Shown here one piece after another: positions 49,724-59,309 of a stretch of DNA of 64,000 nucleotides (the first letter of the stretch is position 1; each line of letters starts with the position of its first letter). The notes under the pieces are model-generated. The model searched no databases. It was not told the origin of the DNA and saw only the letters and a list, made by a program, of their open reading frames with translations. This stretch comes from Georgenia yuyongxinii (GTDB lineage: Bacteria; Actinomycetota; Actinomycetes; Actinomycetales; Actinomycetaceae), in the NCBI RefSeq assembly GCF_006352065.1, contig NZ_CP040915.1, forward strand, positions 3,410,001 through 3,474,000, in the 5' to 3' direction. The position numbers were made by a program, and so were the translations under genes.

Positions 49724-50688
49724 CGCTTCCCCAGGAACACCGCGGCCGCACCGAGGAAGAGCGCGACAGCCGCCGTGGTGGCGCGGTTGAACATGTGTGG
49801 CAGATCGCGGGTGGTGACGACCGGATCCGGCGGCAGGCCGTAGACCTCGGGCTCATCGAGGAGCAGGAAGAACGCGCCGGCGCCGCCCACGCCGTCGTTC
49901 GGGTCGTCGCCGTAGAGGCGGGCCTCGCTCACCCCGGCACCGCGCAGCGTCTCCGCGCGCGCGCGGGCCCGCTCACGCAGCTCGTCGACGTCACCGAACT
50001 GGATGGAGTCGGTGGGGCACGCCTTGGCGCAGGCCGGCTCCATCCCGGCACCGAGCCGGTCGTAGCAGAGGGTGCACTTCTGGGCGACCCCGACGTTGCG
50101 TGCCCCCTCCGGGCCCTTGCGCCGCTCGATCACGCCGTACGGGCAGGCGGGCACGCAGTAGCCACACCCGTTACAGATGTCGGGCTGGACGACGACGGTG
50201 CCGAACTCGGTGCGGAAGAGCGACCCGGTGGGGCACACGTCCAGGCAGGCGGCGTGCGTGCAGTGCTTGCACACGTCCGAGGACATCAGCCACCGGAAGT
50301 CGGGCCGCTCGCCGTCGGACGAGCCGACCTCAGCCCTCCCGCCGTCGGGCGCGCCGACGTCGGAGCCTGGCCCGCCGGGCGGCCTCACTGACGGCATGCC
50401 GAGGTCCACCGTCGCCCGGTTCCCGCCGGACCGGGCCCCGGCGGGCTGCTCGACGAACGCCACGTGCCGCCAGGTGTTCGCGCCGAGCGCGCCGGTGTTG
50501 TCGAAGGACATGCCAAGCAGGTCGTAGCCCTCGTCGGGGACGAGATTCCACTCCTTGCAGGCCACCTCGCAGGCCTTGCACCCGATGCACACGCTGGTGT
50601 CGGTGAAGAAGCCCATGCGCGACGGCGGGTCCGAGTAACCCGCCTCGCGCGCCGGGTCGATCGGACCGAACAGGCTGTTCCTAGCCAT
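49720..50688 (-). CDS. fdhB: Formate dehydrogenase iron-sulfur subunit (four 4Fe-4S clusters)
   Basis: 322-residue FdnH/FdoH-like electron carrier. Sixteen cluster Cys fall in four groups: CIGCKACEVAC, CKHCTHAACLDVC, CNGCGYCVPAC and CTLCYDRLGAGMEPACAKAC. A ~40-residue Gly/Asp-rich insert (about 95-135) and a C-terminal hydrophobic helix (AAVALFLGAAAVF) are seen; there is no Tat signal. ATG at 50688 overlaps the catalytic-subunit stop by 8 bp. Passes electrons from the Mo subunit to the NrfD-type anchor. Confidence 0.94.
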   Translation of the reverse strand: MARNSLFGPIDPAREAGYSDPPSRMGFFTDTSVCIGCKACEVACKEWNLVPDEGYDLLGMSFDNTGALGANTWRHVAFVEQPAGARSGGNRATVDLGMPSVRPPGGPGSDVGAPDGGRAEVGSSDGERPDFRWLMSSDVCKHCTHAACLDVCPTGSLFRTEFGTVVVQPDICNGCGYCVPACPYGVIERRKGPEGARNVGVAQKCTLCYDRLGAGMEPACAKACPTDSIQFGDVDELRERARARAETLRGAGVSEARLYGDDPNDGVGGAGAFFLLLDEPEVYGLPPDPVVTTRDLPHMFNRATTAAVALFLGAAAVFLGKR

Positions 50689-53600
50689 GAGCGCCCTCCT
50701 GCTCCTCGCCGCCGTTCCCGGCTGCCCCAGCCCCGCCACCGCCGTCGTCGCCGCTACCGCCCGCCCCGCCACCGCCGTCGCCACCAGCACTGTCGCCACC
50801 ACCACCACCGCGCGCCGTGACGAACGGGGCATACCGCTCCCCCGCCACCCCCGCACGACCACGGTAGCCAGCCACGTACGCCAACAGTGCCGGCCCGGTC
50901 GGCCGACGCCCGGCCCGCACGTCGCACGTGCCCGCCTTCGTCTCCTGGATGAGGACGTTGGGGTCCAGCGTGATGCCGAACAGGTCGTTGGCGGAGTCGC
51001 CCTGCACCAGGCCGCTGGTGCCCCAGTGGTAGGGCAACCACACCTGGTGCACCGTGCGTCCCTCCACCCGCAGCGGCACCAGCCGGTCGGTGACGAGCAC
51101 CCGGCCCTCCACGGCGGCGCGCGCGGTCACGACGTGGCACCAGCCCAGGTGCTCCAACCCCCGCTCCGCCGCCAGCTCCGGGGAGACCTCGACGAACATC
51201 TCCGGCTGCAGCTCGGACAGGTACGGCACGAACCGGCTCATGCCGCCGGCCGTGTGGTGCTCGGTCAGGCGGCTGGTGGTGAACACGTACGGGAAGACCT
51301 CACCGTGGGCGAGCGGCGGGCTCGGGTTCAGCGGGTTGTCATCGCGCCGGTACTCGATGCGGGTGGGGTTGGCCTGCTGCCCGTACAGCGGGTTGGCGAA
51401 CGGGGACTCCACCGGCTCGTAGTGGGTGGGCAGCGGCCCGTCCAGCAGGCCCTGCGGCACGAACAGGCTGCCCTTGCCGTCCCCCTGCATGATGAATGCG
51501 TCGTCCCCGGCGATGCCCGCCACCCCGGCCGCCCCCTCCGGCGGGCGGTAGGACGGCGGCTTGTCCGGTTCGAAGTCGGGCACGTCGTGGCCAGTCCACC
51601 GCCCGGCGTCGGCGTCCCACCACACGTAGGCCTTGCGCTCGCTCCACGGGCGTCCCTGCGGGTCGGCGGAGGCACGGTTGTACAGGATCCGCCGGTTTGC
51701 CGGCCACACCCACCCCCACTCCGGTGCCACCCAGCTCTGCTCCGAGCCGGGCTTGCGGCGGGCCGCCTGGTTCACGCCGTCGGCGAAGACGCCGGTGTAG
51801 ATCCAGCAGCCGCCCACCGTGGAGCCGTCGGACCGCAGCTGCGTGAACGACGACAGCTCACGTCCCGTGGCGACCTCGTAACCGTTGATCTCCCGCAGCA
51901 CGGCCTCCGCACTGGGCTCCGCCGTCGGGCCGTGGGTGGGGTAGTCCCAGGCCAGGTCGAGGACCGGACGGTCCTTGGGGTCGGTGGAAGCGGCCAGCTT
52001 CTCGCGGACCATCCGGCCGAGGTGGAAGAAGAACCACAGCTCCGAGCGCCGGTCCCCGGTCGGCTCGACCGCCTTCTCCCGCCACTGCAGCATCCGCTGG
52101 GTCTGGGTGAAGGTGCCCTCCTTCTCCACGTGCGAGGCGGCCGGCAGGAGGAAGACCTCGGTGGGGCACTCCTCGGTCACGATCTCACCGGTGGCGACCT
52201 CCGGGGAGTCCCTCCAGAACGTCGCGCTCTCGATCTCGTACAGGTCCCGGACCACGAGCCAGTCCAGCTGGGCCATGCCCAGGCGCTGGGCGCGGCCGTG
52301 CGCGGAGCCGACGGCGGGGTTCTGCCCGAGCAGGAAGTAGCCCTTGACCTTCCCGTCGATCATGTCCAGCACCGTGCGGTAGGTGCCGTGGTCGCCAGTC
52401 AGGCGGGGCAGGTAGTCGTAGCAGAAGTCGTTCTCCGCGGTCGCGGCCTCGCCCCAGTAGGCCTTGAGCAGGCTGACGGCGTAGGCGTCGGCCTGGGCCC
52501 AGTACCCCTTGGCGCCTGGGTGGCGCACGCTGTCCACCCACGCCTGGAGGTCCGGGTGGTCCGTGGCGTGCGGCATGGGCAGGTACCCGGGCAGGAGGTT
52601 GTACAGGGTGGGGATGTCGGTGGAGCCCTGGATGCTGGCGTGGCCGCGCAGGGCCATGATCCCGCCCCCGGGGCGGCCCATGTTGCCCAGCAGCAGCTGG
52701 AGGATGGCGCCGGTGCGGATGTACTGCGCGCCCACGCTGTGCTGGGTCCACCCCACGCTGTAGACCAGCGCCGTCGTCCGCTCCCGTCCGGAGTTCTCCG
52801 CCCAGGCCCGGGCGACCTCGAGGAACTGCTTTCGCGGGACCCCGCACGTAGTCTCGACGAGCTCGGGGGTGTACCGGGCGAAGTGCCGCTTGAGCACCTG
52901 GAAGACGCAGCGCGGGTCCTGCAGGGTCTCGTCCCGTGGCGGGTGGCCCTCGATCTGCACGCCGTGGGTCTCGTGCTGCATGGGGCTGGCGACGGCGCGC
53001 TCGCGGGCCGCGTCCGTCTCGTCCGAGCCGGAGTGCTCCTGGCCGGCGTACTGCCAGCTGCTCGTGTCGTAGGTGCGGGTGTCGGGGTCGAAGCCGGAGA
53101 AGAGCCCGTCGAGGTCCTCGGCGTCGGTGTAGTCCGCGCTGAGGATCGTGGCGGCGTTGGTGTACGCGAGCACGTACTCGCGGAAGTCGAGCTCGTTGCT
53201 CAGGACGTAGTTGATGATCGCGCCGAGGAAGACGATGTCGGTGCCGGCGCGCAGCGGCACGAAGGTGTCCGCGAGCGCGCTGGTCCGGGTGAAGCGGGGG
53301 TCGACGTGGATGACCCGCGCGCCGCGGGCCTTGGCCTCCATGACCCACTGGAACCCCACCGGGTGGGCCTCGGCCATGTTCGAGCCCTGGATGACGATGC
53401 AGTCAGCGTTGGCGAGGTCCTGCTGGAAACCGGTGGCGCCGCCGCGACCGAAGCTGGTCCCCAGACCGGGGACCGTTGCGGAGTGTCATATGCGCGCCTG
53501 GTTCTCGATCTGCAGGGCGCCGAGGGCGGTGAAGAGCTTCTTGATGAGGTAGTTCTCTTCGTTGTCCAGGGTCGCCCCGCCCAGGCTGGCGATGCCGAGG

Positions 53601-54055
53601 GTGCGCCGGACCTTCCGGTCCCGCTCGTCCAGGTCCTGCCAGGTGGCCTCGCGTGCCTTGAGGACCCGCTCGGCGATCATCTCCATGGCGACGTCGAGGT
53701 CGAGGTCCTCCCAGTCGGTGCCATAGGGACGGCGGTAGCGCACCTTGGACAGCCGGGCGGCGCCGGTGACCAGGCTCTTGCTGGCCGAGCCCTTCGGGCA
53801 CAGCCGCCCCCGGGAGATGGGGCTGTCCGGGTCGCCCTCGATCTGCACGACCTGCTCGTCCTTGACGTAGACCCGCTGACCGCAGCCGACGGCGCAGTAC
53901 GGGCACACGCTGCGGGCCACCCGGTCCGCGGTGACGGTGCGCGCGGTGAGCTCCTCGGTGGCCCGGGACCGGGCGGCGGGGCCGCGACCGAGCACGTCCG
54001 GGCCGAGTGCCTGGCGCACCACGGGCCAGCTGAGGAACACCTTGGAAACGTCCAT
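50681..54055 (-). CDS. fdhA (fdnG-type): Formate dehydrogenase catalytic subunit, selenocysteine-containing
   Basis: Molybdopterin formate dehydrogenase oxidising formate to CO2. Read through an in-frame TGA (minus strand, 53488-53486) it has 1124 residues with selenocysteine 190 in NQAR-I-Sec-H, the exact position of Sec in E. coli FdnG/FdhF. Upstream, Cys51, Cys54, Cys58 and Cys86 (CPYCAVGCG; GRLCPKG) bind a 4Fe-4S cluster. Molybdopterin-binding segments continue to MEVSPE-type C-terminal sequence; a Gly-rich tail of ~50 residues ends it. No twin-Arg signal is present, so the enzyme should face the cytoplasm. Followed by fdhB and nrfD. Confidence 0.95.
53456..53488 (-). promoter_or_regulatory. 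Bacterial SECIS element and Sec UGA codon
   Basis: In the mRNA the UGA (53488-53486) is followed by 11 nt and then GGUCCCC-GGUCU-GGGGACC, a 7-bp stem with a 5-nt loop (53474-53456). The E. coli fdhF SECIS upper stem-loop has the same 11-nt distance and a GGUCU loop bound by SelB. The element codes for protein at the same time (TVPGLGTSFG). Confidence 0.93.
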
Positions 54056-54105
54056 GTCGATCCCCTCCCCGTGCCGCCGAACCTAGCGCGCCCGCCGCCG
54101 GTCCA

Positions 54106-55098
54106 CTACCGGACGTCGATCGCGTGCTCGCGGGCGGGCACCAGCTCGCCGATGACCGGGAAGCCGGGGATCTCCCCGGCCACGAGCAGGCCGCCGGAGG
54201 TCTGCGCGTCGGCGAGCAGGAGCAGCTCGTCCTCGCTCACCGCCGAGCGCAGGTGCGGGCGCACCCAGTCGAGGTTGCGCCGGCTGCCGCCGGGGACGAA
54301 CCTGTCGGCGAGGGCCTGGCGGGCGCCGTCGAGGTAGGGCACGGCGGCGGCCTCGACGACGGCGGTCAGCCCGCTGGCCCGGACGAGCTTGTACAGGTGG
54401 CCCAGCAGCCCGAAGCCGGTGACGTCGGTGGCGCAGCGCGCGCCGGTGGCCAGCGCCGCGACCGAGGCGTCCCGGTTGAGGGTGGTCATGGTGGCGACCG
54501 CCTCCTCGAAGCGCACCCCCGTGGCTTTGTGCCGGTTGTTGAGCACGCCGAGGCCGAGCGGCTTGGTCAGCGTCAGCGGCAGCCCCGCCTCGCCGGCGTC
54601 GTTGCGCAGCAGCCGGTCGGCGTCGGCCAGGCCGGTGACGGCCTGCCCGTACTTGGGCTCGGGGTCGTCCACGCTGTGCCCGCCGCCGAGGAAGGTCCCG
54701 GCCGCGGCGCACACGTCGGCGCCGCCGCGCAGCACCTCGGCGGCGACGTCGAACGGGATCTTCTGCCGCGGCCAGGACAGCAGGTTGACGGCGACCAGCG
54801 GGGTGCCACCCATGGCGTAGACGTCGGAGAGGGCGTTGGTGGCGGCGATGCGGCCCCAGTCGTAGGGGTCGTCGACCACCGGGGTGAAGAAGTCTGCGGT
54901 GACGATGACGGCCCGGCCGCCGTCGATGCGCACCGCCGCGGCGTCGTCGCCGTTCTCGAGGCCGACCAGCAGGTCCTCCCCGGTCGGGAGGGACAGCCCG
55001 CCGAGCACCCGTTCGAGCTCGCCGGGCGGCACCTTGCAGGCGCACCCGCCGCCGGCGGCGTACTGGGTCAGGCGCAGTGGGGACGTCGTCGTCGTCAC
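54106..55098 (-). CDS. selD: Selenide, water dikinase (selenophosphate synthetase)
   Basis: Makes selenophosphate, the selenium donor for Sec-tRNA. 330 residues of the AIR-synthase fold. The catalytic position is Cys19 in GGGCACKVPP, so the enzyme is the cysteine form and not itself a selenoprotein. The ATP-binding ENGDDAAAVR and VTADFFTPVVDDPYDWG match the family. GTG at 55098. It precedes the catalytic subunit gene by 50 bp and probably shares its transcript; divergent from selC-selA-selB. Confidence 0.96.
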   Translation of the reverse strand: MTTTTSPLRLTQYAAGGGCACKVPPGELERVLGGLSLPTGEDLLVGLENGDDAAAVRIDGGRAVIVTADFFTPVVDDPYDWGRIAATNALSDVYAMGGTPLVAVNLLSWPRQKIPFDVAAEVLRGGADVCAAAGTFLGGGHSVDDPEPKYGQAVTGLADADRLLRNDAGEAGLPLTLTKPLGLGVLNNRHKATGVRFEEAVATMTTLNRDASVAALATGARCATDVTGFGLLGHLYKLVRASGLTAVVEAAAVPYLDGARQALADRFVPGGSRRNLDWVRPHLRSAVSEDELLLLADAQTSGGLLVAGEIPGFPVIGELVPAREHAIDVR

Positions 55099-55262
55099 CC
55101 GCGTCAGCCTAGGGAGGATCCGCGGGGCCGTCGAGGGGGAGCAACGTCGGCGGTCCGCGCCCGCCGTCGAGGGGAGGTACGACGGGCGGCCGGCGCACCC
55201 GCCCGTCGCGAGGGCCCGCCATACACGGGCCCCGGCCCGACGCCGCCGCTAGGGTGACCGGC

Positions 55263-55357
55263 GGAGGCGTACCTCGTCTGGTGATGGGCGCGGTCCTCAA
55301 AACCGTTGTGGTCGAGCATCTCGGCCAGGCGGGTTCGATTCCCGTCCGCCTCCGCCA
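55263..55357 (+). tRNA. selC: tRNA-Sec (anticodon TCA)
   Basis: 95 nt including an encoded CCA. The acceptor GGAGGCG pairs with CGCCTCC; a 6-bp D-stem (CTCGTC with GATGGG), anticodon loop CCTCAAA with TCA at 55297-55299, a long variable arm and the T-arm GCGGG-TTCGATT-CCCGT follow. Long variable arm, 6-bp D-stem and TCA anticodon identify selenocysteine tRNA. The eighth acceptor pair is a T-C mismatch. Its 3' CCA is separated by only one base from the selA ribosome-binding site. Confidence 0.96.
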
Positions 55358-55370
55358 GAAGGAGGCGTGC

Positions 55371-56687
55371 GTGCCCGAGGTGCCGGAGGGGCCCGACCCG
55401 CGCCGTGCGACGCCGCGCGCCGACCGGGTCCTGGCCGACCCGCGGCTTCGTGCCGCCCGCGACCGGCTCGGCGACGGCCTGGTCAAGACCGCGGTGGACC
55501 GGTCGCTGGCCCGCTGCCGGGCCGGGGAGCTGCCGGCCGAGGCGGTGACCGAGGCCGCCGTCGCCGCCCTGCCCGCGGCGGCCACGTCGTTGCGCCGGGT
55601 GGTCAACGCGACCGGCGTCGTCGTCCACACCAACCTCGGCCGGGCACCGCTCTCCGCCGCCGCCGTGACCGCGGTGGCGGTGGCAGCCGGCGCCACCGAC
55701 GTCGAGCTCGACCTGGCCACCGGCCGCCGCGGGCCGCGCGGGGCCGGGGCGCTGGCGGCGCTGCGGGCCGCGGTGCCGGACGCCGGGGACGTCCACGTGG
55801 TCAACAACGGTGCGGCGGCCCTGGCGCTGGCCACGCTGGTCCTGGCCGCCGGACGCACCGTGGTGCTCGCGCGCGGGGAGATGGTGGAGATCGGGGACGG
55901 CTTCCGCATCCCCGAGCTGCTGGAGTCCGTCGGGGCCACGCTGCGCGAGGTGGGCACCACGAACCGGGTGCGCCTCGCCGACTACGCCGACGCCCTCGAC
56001 GACACCGTGGCGTTCGTGCTGAAGGTCCACCCGTCGAACTTCGTGGTCGAGGGCTTCACCGCCGCGGTTCCGGTGGCCGAGCTGGCCACGCTCCGGGTGC
56101 CCGTGGTCGCGGACATCGGCTCGGGCCTGCTCGCACCGCACCCCCGCCTACCGGGCGAGCCGGATGCAGCGACCACCCTGCGGGCCGGGGCGGACCTGGT
56201 CACCGCCTCGGGCGACAAGCTCCTCGGCGGCCCGCAGTGCGGGCTGCTGCTGGGCCGCGCCGACCTCGTCCAGAGCCTGCGCCGCCACCCGTTCGCGCGG
56301 GCGTTGCGGGTGGACAAGCTCACGCTGGCCGCGCTGGAGGCCACCCTTACCGGGCCGCCACCACCCGTGGCGGCCGCCCTGGCGGCGGACCCGGCCGCGC
56401 TGCTGGCGCGGGCCGAGGCGATCGCGGCTCGGCTGCGGCCGGACGTGCCGGCGCAGGCCGTGCCGTCCAGGGCGGCGGTCGGTGGCGGCGGGGCGCCCGG
56501 GGTGCGGCTCGAGAGTGCCGCCGTGGCGCTGCGGGCGGACCTGGCCGCCCCGTTGCGGGCCGGGCCGGTGCCGGTGGTCGGGCACGTCGAGCGCGGGCGC
56601 CTGCTCCTGGACCTGCTGATGGTGCCGCCCGCGGACGACGGCGAGCTCGAGGCCGCGGTCCGGCAGGCCGCGCTGCGGCGGCCCTGA
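55371..56687 (+). CDS. selA: L-seryl-tRNA(Sec) selenium transferase
   Basis: PLP enzyme converting Ser-tRNA(Sec) to Sec-tRNA(Sec) with selenophosphate. 438 residues; NATGVVVHTNLGRAPLS and the PLP lysine Lys283 in SGDKLLGGPQCG are the SelA signatures. GTG at 55371 has AAGGAGG 5 nt upstream. The stop overlaps selB (TGATG). The operon is selC-selA-selB. Confidence 0.97.
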   Translation: MPEVPEGPDPRRATPRADRVLADPRLRAARDRLGDGLVKTAVDRSLARCRAGELPAEAVTEAAVAALPAAATSLRRVVNATGVVVHTNLGRAPLSAAAVTAVAVAAGATDVELDLATGRRGPRGAGALAALRAAVPDAGDVHVVNNGAAALALATLVLAAGRTVVLARGEMVEIGDGFRIPELLESVGATLREVGTTNRVRLADYADALDDTVAFVLKVHPSNFVVEGFTAAVPVAELATLRVPVVADIGSGLLAPHPRLPGEPDAATTLRAGADLVTASGDKLLGGPQCGLLLGRADLVQSLRRHPFARALRVDKLTLAALEATLTGPPPPVAAALAADPAALLARAEAIAARLRPDVPAQAVPSRAAVGGGGAPGVRLESAAVALRADLAAPLRAGPVPVVGHVERGRLLLDLLMVPPADDGELEAAVRQAALRRP

Positions 56688-58459
56688 TGCACGTCGTCGC
56701 GACGGCGGGGCACGTCGACCACGGCAAGTCCACCCTCGTGCGGGCGCTGACCGGGACGGACCCGGACCGGCTCGCGGAGGAGCGGCGCCGCGGCCTGACC
56801 ATCGAGCTCGGGTTCGCCTGGACGTCCCTGCCGGGCGTGGGCGACGTGGCGTTCGTCGACGTGCCTGGTCACGAGCGTTTCGTGCCCACCATGCTCGCCG
56901 GCATCGGCCCGGTGCCCGCGGTCCTGCTCGCCGTCGCCGCCGACGACCCGTGGATGCCGCAGGCCGCCGAGCACCTCGCCGCGCTGGACGCGCTCGGCGT
57001 CACGCACGGTCTCGTCGCCGTCACCCGCGCCGACCTTGCCGATCCCGCCGCCGCCGTCGCCCGAGCGCGTACCCAGCTCGGGCCGACCACCCTGCGCGAC
57101 GCCGCCGTCGTCCCGGTCAGCGCCGCCACCGGGCAGGGGATGGACGAGCTGCGCGCCGCCCTGGTGGCCATGCTGCGCGCGCTGCCCGCCCCCGACACCA
57201 CCGGTGACGTGCGGCTGTGGGTGGACCGCCGCTTCAGCATGCGGGGCGCCGGCGTGGTGGTGACCGGCACGCTCAGCGCCGGGCGGGTCGCGGCGGGTGA
57301 CCGGCTCGAGCACGAGGGCCGCCTGCTCCGGGTGCGCGCCGTGCAGTCCCTCGGCCGGGAGGTGCCCACCGCCACCGCCGTCGCCCGGGTGGCACTGAAC
57401 CTCACCGGGGACGGCGTGGCGGACGTCGGGCGCGGCAGCGTGCTGCTCACCCCCGGCCGGTGGCACCTCACCGACGTCACCGACGTGCACCTGAGCGGCG
57501 CCGAGCCCCCGCCGACCCGGCCGTTGCTCCATGTGGGGGCGACGGCGGTGGCCGCCCATCACCGCCCGCTCGGCGACGGCGTCGCCCGGCTGCGGCTGGA
57601 CCGTGCAGTGCCGCTGCGCGTGGGTGACCGGGCGCTGCTGCGCGACCCCGGCTCGCGGGCGCTGTGGGGCGTCACGGTGCTCGACCCCGCACCCCCACCC
57701 CTGACCCGCCGGGGCGACGGCGCCCGGCGGGCCCGCGCCCTGGCCGGCGCGACCGGCCGCCCGGACCTCGCCGAGGAGCTGCGCCGTCGCCCCCTGACCG
57801 ACCTCGAGCTGCTCGCCCGCCTGGGCGTGCCCGTCGCGGGCGCGGCCGAGCTCGCCGTGGTGGCCGGGCGGTGGGCGCTGCCCCGCGACCGGGCGGCGGC
57901 GGCCGCGCGGGAAGCCGAGCGGGCCGTGCGTGCCCACGACGCCGCCGAGCCGCTCAGCCCAGGCGTGCCACCCGCCGTCCTGGCCGCGCACCTCGACGTG
58001 CCCGAGCCGCTGCTGCGGGCGCTGCTGCGCCCGCCGCTCGTCGTGGTGGGCGGACGCGTGACCACCGGGGAGGACACCGCCCTGCCCCCGGCCGTCGACC
58101 GGGCGCTTACCGATCTCGAGGCCGACCTGGTCGCCTCCCCGTTTGCCGCCCCGACCGTCGACCGGCTCCGCGAGCTCGGCCTCGACGAGCGGGCCCTGGC
58201 GGCAGCCGCACGGGCCGGCCGGGTGCTGCGCCCCGCCCCGGGCATCGTGCTGGCGGCCGGTGCCGCGGAGGCCGCCGCCCGCCGGCTCGCCGCCCTGGAC
58301 CAGCCCTTCACCACCAGCGAGGCGCGGGTCTGCCTGGGCACGTCCCGTCGGGTGGCCCTGCCGCTCCTGGAGCACCTGGACCGCCGGGGCCTGACCCGCC
58401 GGCTGCCGGACGACCGCCGCACCGTGACCACAGCCGGAACCACATCCGGCCCCCGGTAG
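56687..58459 (+). CDS. selB: Selenocysteine-specific elongation factor
   Basis: GTPase delivering Sec-tRNA to UGA codons marked by a SECIS. 590 residues: G1 AGHVDHGKS, G3 DVPGHERF, EF-Tu-like domains 2 and 3, and a C-terminal region of winged helices (~410-590) that binds the SECIS RNA. The G4 position reads TRAD, where most EF-Tu-type GTPases have NKxD, as SelB proteins often vary. ATG shares its first base with the selA stop. Confidence 0.95.
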   Translation: MHVVATAGHVDHGKSTLVRALTGTDPDRLAEERRRGLTIELGFAWTSLPGVGDVAFVDVPGHERFVPTMLAGIGPVPAVLLAVAADDPWMPQAAEHLAALDALGVTHGLVAVTRADLADPAAAVARARTQLGPTTLRDAAVVPVSAATGQGMDELRAALVAMLRALPAPDTTGDVRLWVDRRFSMRGAGVVVTGTLSAGRVAAGDRLEHEGRLLRVRAVQSLGREVPTATAVARVALNLTGDGVADVGRGSVLLTPGRWHLTDVTDVHLSGAEPPPTRPLLHVGATAVAAHHRPLGDGVARLRLDRAVPLRVGDRALLRDPGSRALWGVTVLDPAPPPLTRRGDGARRARALAGATGRPDLAEELRRRPLTDLELLARLGVPVAGAAELAVVAGRWALPRDRAAAAAREAERAVRAHDAAEPLSPGVPPAVLAAHLDVPEPLLRALLRPPLVVVGGRVTTGEDTALPPAVDRALTDLEADLVASPFAAPTVDRLRELGLDERALAAAARAGRVLRPAPGIVLAAGAAEAAARRLAALDQPFTTSEARVCLGTSRRVALPLLEHLDRRGLTRRLPDDRRTVTTAGTTSGPR

Positions 58460-58468
58460 TCTCACGAT

Positions 58469-59248
58469 GTGAAGCCCGATGTCCTGACCCTCGCCGTGGA
58501 CTGCGGCGGCGGTGGCATCAAGGCCTCGGTGCTCGACACCGCCGGCACCGTGCACGCGCCACCGGTGCGCGCCACCACGCCCTACCCGCTGCCTCCGCAT
58601 CGCCTCGTCCGCACCATCGCCTCGCTGGCCGAGCAGCTGCCCGCCGCCTCGCGTGCCACCGTGGGGATGCCGGGCATGCTGCGCCACGGGGTCGTCGTGG
58701 CCACCCCGCACTACGTCACCAAGTCCGGGCCGCGGACCCGGGTGCTGCCCGAGCTCGTGCTGCACTGGTCCGGCTTCGACATGCGCAGCGCCGTCGAGGA
58801 CGCCCTCGGGATGCCCGCGCTGGTCCTCAACGACGCCGAGGTGCACGGGGCTGGGGTGATCGCGGGCGCGGGTCTGGAGATCATCGTGACCCTGGGGACC
58901 GGGCTGGGCAACGCCGTGTTCGACGGCGGCCGGCTCGCCCCGCACGTCGAGCTCAGCCAGGGGCCGGTGCGGTGGGGCCTGACCTACGACGACTACATCG
59001 GCGAGCACGAGCGGCTGCGCCTCGGTGACGCGCACTGGTCGCGCCGGGTCCGCAAGGTGGTCGACGCGCTGCGCCCGATGTACCTGTGGGACCGGCTCTA
59101 CGTCGGCGGCGGCAACTCCCGCCGGATCGTCCCGGCGGTGCTCGAGCGGCTGGGTGACGACGTCGTCATCGTGCCCAACAGCGCCGGGATCGTCGGCGGG
59201 GTGCGCGCCTGGGAGCTGGAGATCCCGGGAACGGCGCGCCGGGACTGA
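58469..59248 (+). CDS. ROK-family protein, polyphosphate-glucokinase-like
   Basis: 259 residues of the ASKHA superfamily. VDCGGGGIKASVLDTAG is the phosphate-1 loop, VLNDAEVHGAG has the catalytic Asp, and TLGTGLGNAVFDGG is the phosphate-2 loop; the family with these features includes actinobacterial polyphosphate glucokinase (PpgK), but Arg/Lys-rich polyphosphate motifs are not obvious and the sugar is unproven. GTG at 58469, 9 bp after selB, so it may ride on the sel transcript without a selenium role. Confidence 0.75.
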   Translation: MKPDVLTLAVDCGGGGIKASVLDTAGTVHAPPVRATTPYPLPPHRLVRTIASLAEQLPAASRATVGMPGMLRHGVVVATPHYVTKSGPRTRVLPELVLHWSGFDMRSAVEDALGMPALVLNDAEVHGAGVIAGAGLEIIVTLGTGLGNAVFDGGRLAPHVELSQGPVRWGLTYDDYIGEHERLRLGDAHWSRRVRKVVDALRPMYLWDRLYVGGGNSRRIVPAVLERLGDDVVIVPNSAGIVGGVRAWELEIPGTARRD

Positions 59249-59309
59249 GGCGCCGCCGCGGCCGTGGGCATCCTCCACCGGCCCTCGCGTACAGCCCCAC
59301 CGGGCCCGC

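Noticed and set aside
53486-53488. In-frame stop in the formate dehydrogenase gene read as a nonsense mutation or frameshift
   Set aside because: Both sides are in the same frame, the codon is UGA at the known Sec position, a SECIS follows, and selA, selB, selC and selD are adjacent.
54106-55098. SelD as a selenoprotein
   Set aside because: Both codons in GGGCACK are TGC cysteine.
54107-59278. Long frames antisense to selD, selA and selB
   Set aside because: Arg/Gly/His-rich composition without motifs, opposite well-supported genes.
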